From Pseudomonas oryzihabitans (GTDB taxonomy: Bacteria; Pseudomonadota; Gammaproteobacteria; Pseudomonadales; Pseudomonadaceae): 64,000 bases of DNA. This document shows, one piece after another, positions 35,652 through 44,035 of the stretch (the stretch's first letter is position 1; each line of letters starts with the position of its first letter). The translations under genes and the position numbers were made by a program. Under the pieces are notes generated by a model. That model saw only the letters and a list, made by a program, of their open reading frames with translations, did no database searches and was not told the DNA's origin. Location of the stretch: contig NZ_CP013987.1 in the NCBI RefSeq assembly GCF_001518815.1, positions 4,770,357 to 4,834,356 on the forward strand. The letters are read 5' to 3'.

Positions 35652-36569
35652 CTAACTGCCCCGCTGCCATTCCGGAGCGCTCAGGTGCTCGACGAAGAAG
35701 TCGAGCAGGACCTGAATCTTGGTGGGCCGGCTGCGCGCCGAGGGCGTCACGAAATAGAGGCCGCCACGGGTCAGGTGCCAGTCCGGTAGCAAATGCACCA
35801 GCCGGCCATCGGCCAGGTAGTCGTTGGCGATGAATTCCGGCAACTCGGCGATGGCCATGCCTTCCAGCAGGACCGGCAGCAGGGCCTCGGAATTGGTGAC
35901 GCGCAGGGGGCCGCGGGGCAGCACGCTTTCCTCGCGGCCATCGTCCCCGCTGAAGCGCCACACCTGGCTGCGCGCCCGGTAGGCGTAGCTCAGGCAGGCA
36001 TGTTCGGTCAGCTCCTGCGGATGTCTTGGGCGACCGTGGCGCTCGACATAGGCTGGCGCCGCCACCAGCCGCTGACTGACCGCGCAGAGACGCCGGGCGA
36101 CCAGCGAGGAGTCGGGCAAGGCGGCGATGCGCAGGGCGGCGTCGAAGCCCTCCGCCACCAGATCCACGGTGGCATCGGACAGGTGCAGATCCACCGTGAG
36201 CTGGGGATAGCGACGTAGCAGCTCAGGCAGCAGCGGCGCGACCCAGCGCAGGCCGAAGGCCATGGGCACCGCCAGCCGCACCTGGCCGCGCGGCTGCACG
36301 GCGCGGTCCTGGGCGGCGCTTTCGGTCGCCTCCGCCTGCCGGTAGAGATCGCCGGCCTGGGTGGCCAGCTCGTGGCCGAATTCGGTCAGCGCCAGCTGCC
36401 GCGAGGTGCGATTGAACAGCCGTCCACCCAGGCGCTCTTCCAGGCGCGTCACCGCTCGCGACACCGTGGCCACCGACACCCCCAATACCCGCGCCGCGGC
36501 GGCGAAGGAGCCCTCCTCGGCGACCTTGGCGAACATCGCCAAGCCTTCGAAATCCGGCAATCTGCTCAT
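35652..36569 (-). CDS. LysR-family transcriptional regulator, divergent from an SDR
   Basis: The 305-residue protein has the LysR helix-turn-helix (MFAKVAEEGSFAAAARVLGVSVATVSRAVTRLEERLG, about residues 12-48) and FNRTSRQLALTEFG, then a substrate-binding domain with LRIAALPDSSLVARRL. Its sequence resembles the YafC/CrgA-like group that is commonly divergent from dehydrogenases. AGGAATGA overlaps the chosen ATG at 36569. It most probably controls the SDR gene that starts 100 bases away on the other strand. Confidence 0.87.
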   Translation of the reverse strand: MSRLPDFEGLAMFAKVAEEGSFAAAARVLGVSVATVSRAVTRLEERLGGRLFNRTSRQLALTEFGHELATQAGDLYRQAEATESAAQDRAVQPRGQVRLAVPMAFGLRWVAPLLPELLRRYPQLTVDLHLSDATVDLVAEGFDAALRIAALPDSSLVARRLCAVSQRLVAAPAYVERHGRPRHPQELTEHACLSYAYRARSQVWRFSGDDGREESVLPRGPLRVTNSEALLPVLLEGMAIAELPEFIANDYLADGRLVHLLPDWHLTRGGLYFVTPSARSRPTKIQVLLDFFVEHLSAPEWQRGS

Positions 36570-36669
36570 TTCATTCCTGCAACGATGACTTGCCAATCAT
36601 TCTATTTTGCAGAAAAGCCAGGGTCGATAGGCTGACTCCACCTGATCACAACCACTCGGAGATTCAGCC

Positions 36670-37422
36670 ATGACCCTCAAGCTCGCAGACAAGATCGCCC
36701 TCGTCACCGGCGCAACCAGCGGCATCGGCCTGGCCGCCGCCAAACTCTTCGCCCAGCAGGGCGCCCATGTCATTCTCACCGGCCGGCGGCAGGCCGAACT
36801 GGATGCCGCAGTCGCCGAGGTCGGCAACGCCACCGGCATCGCCGTGGACTCCTCGCGCCTGGACCAGCTCGATGCCCTCTATGCGCGCATCCGCCGCGAG
36901 CACGGACGCCTCGACGTGCTCTACGTCAACGCCGGGGGTGGCAGCATGCTGCCCCTCGCCGAGGTGACCGAAGCCCACTACGACGACACCTTCGATCGCA
37001 ACGTGAAGGGAGTACTGTTTACCGTGCAGAAGGCCCTGCCGCTGCTGGCGGACCATGCCTCGGTGATCCTGGCCGGCTCCACCGCCGCCACTACCGGCAC
37101 CCCGGCCTTCAGCGTCTATGGCGCCTCCAAGGCTGCCGTGCGCGCCTTCGCCCGCAACTGGATCTTGGAGCTGCAGGGGCGCGGCATTCGTATCAATACC
37201 CTGAGTCCGGGCGCGACTCGCACCCCGGGCCTGGTGGAACTGGCCGGTCCGGATGCCGCCCAGCAGCAGGGCCTGCTGGACCACCTGGCCACCCAGATAC
37301 CCCTGGGCCGCGTCGGCGAGCCGGAAGAGATCGCCAAGGTCGCCCTCTTCCTGGCTTCCAGCGACTCCAGCTTCGTCAACGGCGCCGAGCTGTTCGCCGA
37401 CGGCGGCCAGGCGCAGATTTGA
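36670..37422 (+). CDS. Short-chain dehydrogenase/reductase
   Basis: The 250-residue classical SDR has the cofactor motif [21 protein letters not shown] at about residue 91, catalytic Ser in [13 protein letters not shown], and YGASK with the Tyr-Lys pair, followed by [13 protein letters not shown]. The Arg after the glycine motif region (TGRRQAEL) suggests NADP preference. The substrate is unknown. It is expressed opposite the LysR gene, and a strong terminator follows. Confidence 0.9.
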   Translation: MTLKLADKIALVTGATSGIGLAAAKLFAQQGAHVILTGRRQAELDAAVAEVGNATGIAVDSSRLDQLDALYARIRREHGRLDVLYVNAGGGSMLPLAEVTEAHYDDTFDRNVKGVLFTVQKALPLLADHASVILAGSTAATTGTPAFSVYGASKAAVRAFARNWILELQGRGIRINTLSPGATRTPGLVELAGPDAAQQQGLLDHLATQIPLGRVGEPEEIAKVALFLASSDSSFVNGAELFADGGQAQI

Positions 37423-37440
37423 ATAGCACCTTGCAGCAAG

Positions 37441-37479
37441 AAAAAAGCGGACAGCGCTCGGGGCGCGGTCCGCTTTTTT
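37441..37479. terminator. Bidirectional rho-independent terminator
   Basis: AAAAAAGCGGAC (37441-37452) and GTCCGCTTTTTT (37468-37479) form a perfect 12-bp stem. It serves the SDR gene (plus) and the convergent homocysteine methyltransferase gene (minus). Confidence 0.93.
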
Positions 37480-37497
37480 ACTGACTGAACGCGGGCG

Positions 37498-38400
37498 TCA
37501 GCCGCGCAGTCGCTGGTCGAGCACGGCGATGTGCTCCGGGCCGATGCCGCAGCAGCCGCCGATCAGGCTCGCCCCGCGTGCCTGCCAGTCCTGGGCGAAG
37601 CTCAGATAGCCGGGCGGGTCCAGGTCCGGGCGCAGGGGGTCGAGGCCGTCGTTGGCGGTAGCCTCTTCCGGCTGGGGTGGAAAGGCATTGGCATAGGCGC
37701 CGAAGGGAATCTCGACACCCGCCGTGGCGAACGTCGCCCGCGCGGTATCCAGCGCCGCGGCCATCACCTCGGGCTGGCTGCAATTGAACAGCAGCGCCCC
37801 GGCGCCCAACTCCACGGCCAGTTGCGCCGCCTCGGCCACCGGTTCGCCGGATCTCAGGCGCGGTACCTCGTCGACGTCTTCGTCCTTCAGGGTAAAGGAC
37901 AGCCACAGCGGCTTGCCGTCATCCGGCAGCCCGGCGGCGATGGCGCGCACCTCGGCCAGGGAACTCTGGGTTTCCGCCAGCCAGAGATCGACATGGGGCG
38001 CCAGTCCGCGAATCAGCGGCTGCAGCACCTCGTCCACCCGTGTCGGCTCGAACAGGTCGGGGCGATAGGAGCCGAACAGCGGTGGCAAGGAGCCCGCTAC
38101 CCGCACCGGTCGCCCGCTGGCCACCACGGCCTGCCGCGCCAGCTGGCCGGCTCGTGCCGCCAGGGCCTCGCCTTCGGCGGCGAAGCGCGCCTCGCCGATA
38201 TGGAAGGGCACCACCGCATAGCTGTTGCTGGTGATCACCTGGGCGCCCGCCTCGATATAGGCGCGGTGTACCGCTTCCACCTGCTCCGGCGCCTCGCTCA
38301 GCGCCAGGGCCGACCATTCCGGCTGGCGAAAAGGCGCACCGCGTCGCTGCAGTTCGCGTCCCATGCCACCATCGAGAAGAACAAGATTCATGTTGGCCAT
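37498..38400 (-). CDS. mmuM: Homocysteine S-methyltransferase
   Basis: The 300-residue protein is a zinc-dependent methyltransferase: LLDGGMGRELQRRG at the start, SNSYAVVPFHIGEARF, LFNCSQPEVM with the first Zn Cys, and SLIGGCCGIGPEHI with the Cys pair near the C-terminus. It transfers a methyl group from S-methylmethionine or SAM to homocysteine and makes methionine. ATG at 38400 is used; ATG at 38391 is possible. It is divergent from an amino-acid ABC importer whose substrate may be the methyl donor (inference). Confidence 0.88.
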   Translation of the reverse strand: MANMNLVLLDGGMGRELQRRGAPFRQPEWSALALSEAPEQVEAVHRAYIEAGAQVITSNSYAVVPFHIGEARFAAEGEALAARAGQLARQAVVASGRPVRVAGSLPPLFGSYRPDLFEPTRVDEVLQPLIRGLAPHVDLWLAETQSSLAEVRAIAAGLPDDGKPLWLSFTLKDEDVDEVPRLRSGEPVAEAAQLAVELGAGALLFNCSQPEVMAAALDTARATFATAGVEIPFGAYANAFPPQPEEATANDGLDPLRPDLDPPGYLSFAQDWQARGASLIGGCCGIGPEHIAVLDQRLRG

Positions 38401-38501
38401 ATAGCTATTTCACTTTTCCTTATAACCAAAACAGAGTTCAATATCGGTTCTCATATCTCTCTAATACCAGGCCCTCTTTCCCTTTGCAAAGGACGCCCTC
38501 C

Positions 38502-39329
38502 ATGAGAACCGCTCTGCTATCGGCCCTCGGCCTGACCCTGGCGCTGGTCGCCACCTCGGCCTCGGCCGGCGCCACCCTCGACCGCATCAAGGCCAAGGGC
38601 GAGCTGGTCAATGTGCTCATGGAGAGCTATCCGCCGTTCTCCCAACTCAATGCCCAGAACCAGCTGGAAGGCTTCGACGTCGACGTGGCCAAGGCGGTGG
38701 CCGACAAGCTGGGCGTCAAGCTGCGCCTGGAAACCCCCTCCTGGGACGTGATCGCCGCCGGCCGCTGGAGCGGTCGCTACGACGTCTGCATCTGCTCCAT
38801 GACGCCCAGCCAGGCACGCGCCCAGGTGTTCGACTTCCCGGTCAACTACTACGCCTCGCCGGCAGTGATCGTGGTCAACGCCGGTGACGACCGCATCCAC
38901 GGTGCCAAGGACCTCTCCGGCAAGAAGGTCGGCGTCACCAGCGCCTCCTCCTACGAAAGCTATCTGAACAAGGACCTGACCATCGAAGGCCAGGAAGACC
39001 AGCCGCTGAGCTACCCCTTCGACCAGGTGCAGGTGGTGCCCTTCCCCGACGACAACGTCGCCTTCCAGGACCTGGGCCTGGGCCTGGGCGCCGGCAAGCG
39101 GCTGGACGCGGTGCTGACCAACCTGGTGACCGCCCAGCCGCGCCTCGCTCAGGACAGCAAGTTCAAGCTGGCCGGCGCACCCCTCTATGCCGAGCCCAAC
39201 GCCGTGGCCATCGAGAAGGGTGACCCGGAATTCGCCGCCAAGCTGCACGAGATCATCGAGGGGCTGCGCCAGGATGGCACCCTGAAGCGGATCTCCGACA
39301 AGTGGATCGGTGCCGACATCAGCCAATGA
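38502..39329 (+). CDS. Polar amino-acid ABC transporter, periplasmic binding protein
   Basis: The 275-residue protein has a signal peptide (RTALLSALGLTLALVATSASA) and the SBP_bac_3 fold: LVNVLMESYPPFSQLNAQNQLEGFDVDVAKAVADKLGV, and the middle hinge DLSGKKVGVTSASSYESYL. It binds an amino acid or related compound in the periplasm. AAAGGA lies eight bases before the ATG at 38502. The stop overlaps the permease start (ATGA). Together with the methyltransferase across the promoter it may serve S-methylmethionine or methionine uptake. Confidence 0.87.
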   Translation: MRTALLSALGLTLALVATSASAGATLDRIKAKGELVNVLMESYPPFSQLNAQNQLEGFDVDVAKAVADKLGVKLRLETPSWDVIAAGRWSGRYDVCICSMTPSQARAQVFDFPVNYYASPAVIVVNAGDDRIHGAKDLSGKKVGVTSASSYESYLNKDLTIEGQEDQPLSYPFDQVQVVPFPDDNVAFQDLGLGLGAGKRLDAVLTNLVTAQPRLAQDSKFKLAGAPLYAEPNAVAIEKGDPEFAAKLHEIIEGLRQDGTLKRISDKWIGADISQ

Positions 39330-40132
39330 ATGACCAAGCGCCCCCGGCCCAGCGCCGCGCTCTGCTGAGCTTTCGTACCCGTGTCTGGCTGACCTGGCTG
39401 GCGCTGCTGGCCGGGGGCGTGTTCTTCGTGCTCGGTTTCGACCTGAAATTCGCCACCGTCTGGCCGCGCCTGCCCAATCTGGTGGGTTGGCGCCTGGGCC
39501 CCAACGGCTTCCTGCAGGGCGCGGCCCTGACGCTGTTCCTCAGCCTCAGCTCCATCCTGGTGTCGGTGCTGCTCGGCTTCGCCGCGGCCCTGGCGCGGCT
39601 GTCGTCCAGCGCCCTGGCCTATGGCGTGGCGACCTTCTACGCCTCCTTCTTTCGCGGCACCCCGCTGCTGATCCAGATCCTCCTGATCTACCTGGGCCTG
39701 CCGCAGATCGGCGTGGTGCCCGGCGCCATCAGCGCCGGCATCCTCGCCCTGTCACTGAACTACGGCGCCTACCTGAGCGAGATCTTTCGCGCCGGCCTGC
39801 TTGGCGTTCCCGCCGGTCAGCGCGAGGCGGCCCTGGCCCTGGGTCTGTCGCCCCGGGTGATCTTCTGGCGCGTCACCCTGCCCCAGGCCATGCGCAGCAT
39901 CATCCCGCCGACCACCAGCCAGTTCATCTCCATGCTCAAGGACTCCTCCCTGGTCTCGGTGATGGGTGTCTGGGAGGTGATGTTCCTCGCCCAGTCCTAT
40001 GGCCGCTCCAGCTATCGCTATCTGGAAATGCTCACCACCGCCGCAGTGCTCTACTGGCTGATGTCCCTGGCCATGGAGTTCATGCAGTCGCGCCTGGAAC
40101 GGCATTATGGGAAGGCGTATCGGGGGCGTTAG
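39326..40132 (+). CDS. Polar amino-acid ABC transporter, permease
   Basis: The 268-residue inner-membrane protein has one N-terminal helix (VWLTWLALLAGGVFFVLGF) and the HisMQ-type permease core: GAALTLFLSLSSILVSVLLGFAAALAR, ATFYASFFRGTPLLIQILLIYLGLP, and the ATPase-contact EAAxxxG loop GQREAALALGLSPRVIFWRVTLP. It is the only permease gene in the unit. No ATPase gene lies on either side, so the ATP-binding component must come from another locus; many pseudomonad importers share one, but this is unusual for a polar amino-acid system. Confidence 0.88.
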   Translation: MNDQAPPAQRRALLSFRTRVWLTWLALLAGGVFFVLGFDLKFATVWPRLPNLVGWRLGPNGFLQGAALTLFLSLSSILVSVLLGFAAALARLSSSALAYGVATFYASFFRGTPLLIQILLIYLGLPQIGVVPGAISAGILALSLNYGAYLSEIFRAGLLGVPAGQREAALALGLSPRVIFWRVTLPQAMRSIIPPTTSQFISMLKDSSLVSVMGVWEVMFLAQSYGRSSYRYLEMLTTAAVLYWLMSLAMEFMQSRLERHYGKAYRGR

Positions 40133-40268
40133 AGCCTTTCGCTACGCCTTCTAGGCCATGCTAGCCCTTTGATGCCAAACCCGCTTTCAGTGAATCAGGT
40201 CACAACATCTCTGGAGCAAGCCTCTACCATTCCCTCCTCCTAAATTTTCGCTTCGGAAAGGACTCGTT

Positions 40269-41159
40269 ATGAAGCCTCGTTATCGCCTTGCCGTTCTCTG
40301 CCTCGGTGGCAGCCTCGCCGTCACCGGCTGCTCCAACATGTCGCAGAACGAATGGCTCAACCAGGAAAACGTCGGCACCGTGGTCGGTGCGGCGGCCGGC
40401 ATCCTCATCGGCAGCCAGATCGGTGGTGGCAGTGGCCGTACCGCCGCCATGCTGGCCGGCGCCCTCGCCGGTGGCGCCCTGGGCAAGACCCTGGGCGCCA
40501 AACTCGACCAGCGTGATCGCGAGGCCCTGGCCGTGCAGACACAAAAGGCACTGGAGCACGCCCAGGATGGTCAGGTGACGACATGGACCTCCGACCACAG
40601 CGGCGCTACGGCCCGCATCGTGCCGGTGGCAACCGAGACCGAAGCCCGCCAGGTGGCGGTCAAGCGCACGCCCAAGGTGCAGAAGGTCGAGCAGTTGACC
40701 CTGCTCAACAAGCCCTATCAGTCGATCAAATCGGCCAATCTACGCGCTGCACCCAACGACAATGCCGCCAAGGTCGGCGGACTGCCCACGGGTACGCGCT
40801 TCACTGCCCTGGGCCGTACCGGCAACGACTGGATCGCGGTGGGCCGCAAGGGCGTGACCATCGGCTATGTCTACGCGCCCCTGGTGACTCCGGCGACGGC
40901 TGCCACGCTGGCGACCGCTGGCAAGACCAAGGCTCAACCGGCACCTGCGGTGGATCTGGACACCCTGGACGTGGCCAGCGCCAAGCAGCAGGGCGTGGAC
41001 CTCGACGCCGCCGATCTCGATGCCGCGCCGGTGCAGGACAAGGTCGCCGCCAAGACCACCTGCCGCACCCTGAACTACAGCCTGAGCCAGGACGGTCAGC
41101 AGGATCAGCAGACCACCAAGGCCTGCCAGGCCGCTGACGGTGCCTGGGAACTGATCTAA
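40269..41159 (+). CDS. Lipoprotein with glycine-zipper and SH3 domains
   Basis: The 296-residue protein starts with a lipobox signal (LAVLCLGGSLAVTGC). Residues about 35-75 form a glycine-zipper (VGTVVGAAAGILIGSQIGGG and LAGALAGGALGKTLGAKL) as in SlyB and RT0821-type surface proteins. Then comes an SH3_3-like domain (KSANLRAAPNDNAAKVGGLPTGTRF, about 155-210) and a C-terminal segment with two cysteines (TTCRTLNYSL and TKACQAADGAW). It is likely an outer-membrane lipoprotein that contacts peptidoglycan. It leads an apparent three-gene unit, but no function is known. Confidence 0.78.
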   Translation: MKPRYRLAVLCLGGSLAVTGCSNMSQNEWLNQENVGTVVGAAAGILIGSQIGGGSGRTAAMLAGALAGGALGKTLGAKLDQRDREALAVQTQKALEHAQDGQVTTWTSDHSGATARIVPVATETEARQVAVKRTPKVQKVEQLTLLNKPYQSIKSANLRAAPNDNAAKVGGLPTGTRFTALGRTGNDWIAVGRKGVTIGYVYAPLVTPATAATLATAGKTKAQPAPAVDLDTLDVASAKQQGVDLDAADLDAAPVQDKVAAKTTCRTLNYSLSQDGQQDQQTTKACQAADGAWELI

Positions 41160-41171
41160 GGAAGGATGACC

Positions 41172-43019
41172 ATGAAACCCACCCTGCTGGCCCTAACGCT
41201 GCTGGCCACGGCCACGGCTGCCCAGGCCGAAAGCACTCGCCTCGCCTATTCCAAGGCCGAAGACGTCGAGGTCTTCGTCGATCACCCTGCAACCGCCTGG
41301 TGCGCCCCCGACCTAGCGCTGCGCTTCGTCTATGGCAAGCCTGCCGAGGCCGTGGCCATCGAACGCCTGATGCCCAAGATCGGCGCATTGCTCGGCAAGC
41401 AGTGCGACCAGGCCGAACGCCTGACCTGGACGGCGACCGGTACCACCGACGCCCGGCTGAACGGCACGGCCACCAAGGCCACGGCCTGGACCGCGCAGGT
41501 ACAGAATCCGGCTGCCGTCGCCGCAGCTCCTGCTCCGGCCGCCGTCGAGCTGCCCAAGGCGGCGCCTGAGACGGCCAGGCCCGCCACTCCCCCGGTAGTC
41601 CCAGAGGCACCGGCACCCGCAGCTCCGCCGGCCCCGGTCGCCGAATCGGCACCGGCCGCGCCGGCCAAGGTCGAGCCTGCACCTGCACCTGCACCTGCAC
41701 CTGCACCTGTGGCAGCCAAGGAGCCTGCCGGTCAGATCGCCACCGATTTCGATGTCGCCGGCTGGCGCCCGGGCGATGGCGAAGCCGAACTGGCCAAGAG
41801 CGACTTCATCACCACCCTCAAGGACAGCCAGGGCTGTGCCTTCCGCGTCCCCTTCAAGGCCGAGGAAGACAGCCGCTACCTGCAGGTTCGCTCCAGCGGT
41901 ATCCGTTGCGAGAACGGCCTGGCCCAGGGCGAGGGTGAACTCGCCTTGGAGCGGAGCGATGGCAAGCAATTGCAGCGCTGGAAGGGTTTCTTCCTCAATG
42001 GTCTGCCGCTGGACAAGCCCTTGCCGCCGCTGCGCTTTGTCGGCTTCGATAGCCAGAAGCAAGCTCTATTCCTGCTGGCCAGCGATCCGGTGACTGCCAG
42101 CTACAGCCTGCTGCGTCTCGGCTACAGCTATCGCGGCCAGTGGTCGATCAGCAGTCCGGATGTACTGTTCGTGACCGGCAACAGCGAACAATTCCGTCAG
42201 CTCGACCAGATCCGTCCCATCATTTCCAAGACACAGCAACAGCTCGACGCGCTGGGTACGATGGTCCCGCACTTCACCTTCCTGGCCGTGCGCGACTTCA
42301 CCAAGGGTATCTTTCCCCGTCCCTGGAACAGCAACGAATCCAGCCAGGACTTCTGGCTGTATCGCGTCAATGTCGACCGCAACTGGCGCAGCAAGGCCTG
42401 GCAGTTCAGTCCCGAGCAGGCCACCAACTACCTGTTCATGTGGGATGAGAAGCAGGCACGCCAACGCGAGCAGGCCGCACGCGAGCGTGAGCGCGAAGCC
42501 CAGCAGGCACGGATGCAGCAGGCGTTCCGTGCCCGTGATCAACTCGCCACCTACGAGCGCCTGACCCAGGAAGCGCGCAGCAATCCACAGGCGCTGCTGG
42601 CTCGCCAGGTCAACGACGTGCGCTATACCCCAGGCGGCGGTGGTGGCTATGCCGCCCTGGTCGGGGGCGAGACCCGACCGGTACGCCTGATCGCCAGGGT
42701 CACCAGGACGAATAGCGACGGCTGGACCCTCGACTATCCCTATCCGATTCAGGCGCAGGTACCGGCCGGCATCCCGGCCAAGACCGGCTGGTATGTCCTG
42801 AGCGGCACCCTGCAGCTCGATCCGAAGGCGCGTGACGCCGACGACCTGCCCCTGACGCACCTGACGGCCAAGGTCGTGCAGCCCTGCACCAGCGAAGGCT
42901 GCAGCGACCTGCGCGATCCCCTGGCGCTGGCACGGGTGCAATTCGAGGACCCCGCCTGGACCCCCGAGGCGGCCCGTCAACAGCTCAAGGATGCCGGTCT
43001 CGGCGAGGAGCGCTTCTGA
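41172..43019 (+). CDS. Large exported protein with Pro/Ala linker, unknown function
   Basis: The about 615-residue protein starts MKPTLLALTLLATATAAQA (signal peptide). Residues about 115-180 are a Pro/Ala-rich linker that includes a run of PAPAPAPAPAP encoded by a pure six-base repeat. The remainder is globular with FDVAGWRPGDGEAELAKSDFITTL and charged helices (QAREREREAQQ). I do not recognise a family. ATG 41172 is preferred over 41166, because GGAAGG sits six bases upstream. The TGA overlaps the next gene's ATG, so it is coexpressed with it and with the lipoprotein gene upstream. Confidence 0.6.
   Translation: MKPTLLALTLLATATAAQAESTRLAYSKAEDVEVFVDHPATAWCAPDLALRFVYGKPAEAVAIERLMPKIGALLGKQCDQAERLTWTATGTTDARLNGTATKATAWTAQVQNPAAVAAAPAPAAVELPKAAPETARPATPPVVPEAPAPAAPPAPVAESAPAAPAKVEPAPAPAPAPAPVAAKEPAGQIATDFDVAGWRPGDGEAELAKSDFITTLKDSQGCAFRVPFKAEEDSRYLQVRSSGIRCENGLAQGEGELALERSDGKQLQRWKGFFLNGLPLDKPLPPLRFVGFDSQKQALFLLASDPVTASYSLLRLGYSYRGQWSISSPDVLFVTGNSEQFRQLDQIRPIISKTQQQLDALGTMVPHFTFLAVRDFTKGIFPRPWNSNESSQDFWLYRVNVDRNWRSKAWQFSPEQATNYLFMWDEKQARQREQAAREREREAQQARMQQAFRARDQLATYERLTQEARSNPQALLARQVNDVRYTPGGGGGYAALVGGETRPVRLIARVTRTNSDGWTLDYPYPIQAQVPAGIPAKTGWYVLSGTLQLDPKARDADDLPLTHLTAKVVQPCTSEGCSDLRDPLALARVQFEDPAWTPEAARQQLKDAGLGEERF
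41676..41709 (+). repeat. Six-base microsatellite CCTGCA in a coding linker
   Basis: CCTGCA occurs five times in a row plus CCTG. Each unit codes for Ala-Pro in the linker, so copy-number change would lengthen or shorten the linker without a frameshift. Confidence 0.85.
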
Positions 43020-44026
43020 TGAAACGGACTCTCAACGTCAAACTCTTGGCCGGTGCGGCACTGGTCGTGGTGGTCGGGGGCTATTTCGGTCTCAAGGCCT
43101 ACGCCGCTCATGTCGCTGATGGACGTCTGCGCGACTGGCTGTTCGAACACCGCCTGCAGGACAAGATCAGCTGGCAGTCGCTGTCCTCCTCACCGCTGGG
43201 CGGCACGATCAAGCTGCACGAGGTGCGCATCAGCGATGGTCCGAGCATCGCCCAGCTGACCCTCTCCGACCTCAAGGACGAACCCGCCCACCGCCGGGCC
43301 GATGTCCAGTTCGAAGGCGTGGCTTTTCCGCCAGACGCCAAGGGGCGCTCGACGGCGCTGCACCTGCCCCTGGTTGGCGGTCTGCTGCTCGCCAGCGGAC
43401 GTGCAGAACTGGCGCCCTTTTCCGGCCGGCTGAAATGGAACGTCGAGGATGAGCTGGCGGACATCGGCCTGACCCTGGACCTGCCGGAGCTGCTGGACGT
43501 GGATGCGAGCCTGTCACTGGCTCAGGTCCGCCGCCTGGCCGAAGACCTGAGTGATATGGCCGAAAATGGCCAGCAGGTTGGCCAGCGCGGTCTGCTGTCA
43601 TCCTTCGGCATACTGGGCAAGCTGCAGCAGAGCGCGCAACGCGCCGAGCTCAAGGGCTTGCAGGTGGATGTCACGGATCAGGGCTACTTCAAGCGCAGCC
43701 TGGCCTTGACCCGTCGCTATCTGCCGCTCGACCCTACTGCGGGCGACTTCGACAAGCAGCGTGACCGGGCCCTGGCCGCCGCGCACCAGCAGCAGCGCGA
43801 TGACTGCCTGCAGGACTTCCAGAACCTGGGCACGCGCGGCAAGGATCTCTGCAAGGGTCTGGTCGATCTGGCCTCTGGCGAAGAAGACGGTCTGCGGGTA
43901 AGCCTTGCGCCCAAGGAACGTGTGCGTCTGAGCGACACCCTGGAAGTCGCGCTGACCGCGGCCCTGGATCCCGCTGGCGCCGCTGGTCTGCTGGACCGCC
44001 TCAACCTGGAGTCGAAAAGCCTCTGA
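43019..44026 (+). CDS. Membrane-anchored protein of unknown function
   Basis: The 335-residue protein has a single N-terminal membrane anchor (LLAGAALVVVVGGYFGLKAYA) and a periplasmic region with AsmA/DUF945-like beta pattern (ISWQSLSSSPLGGTIKLHEVRI, DVQFEGVAFPPDAKGR). The C-terminal third has DDCLQDFQNLGTRGKDLCKGL with two Cys. It overlaps the preceding gene by one base (TGATG). Operon order lipoprotein, exported protein and anchored protein suggests an envelope assembly or surface-adhesion role, which cannot be specified. The DUF945-like resemblance is weak and by eye. Confidence 0.6.
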   Translation: MKRTLNVKLLAGAALVVVVGGYFGLKAYAAHVADGRLRDWLFEHRLQDKISWQSLSSSPLGGTIKLHEVRISDGPSIAQLTLSDLKDEPAHRRADVQFEGVAFPPDAKGRSTALHLPLVGGLLLASGRAELAPFSGRLKWNVEDELADIGLTLDLPELLDVDASLSLAQVRRLAEDLSDMAENGQQVGQRGLLSSFGILGKLQQSAQRAELKGLQVDVTDQGYFKRSLALTRRYLPLDPTAGDFDKQRDRALAAAHQQQRDDCLQDFQNLGTRGKDLCKGLVDLASGEEDGLRVSLAPKERVRLSDTLEVALTAALDPAGAAGLLDRLNLESKSL

Positions 44027-44035
44027 CGGCAGCGC

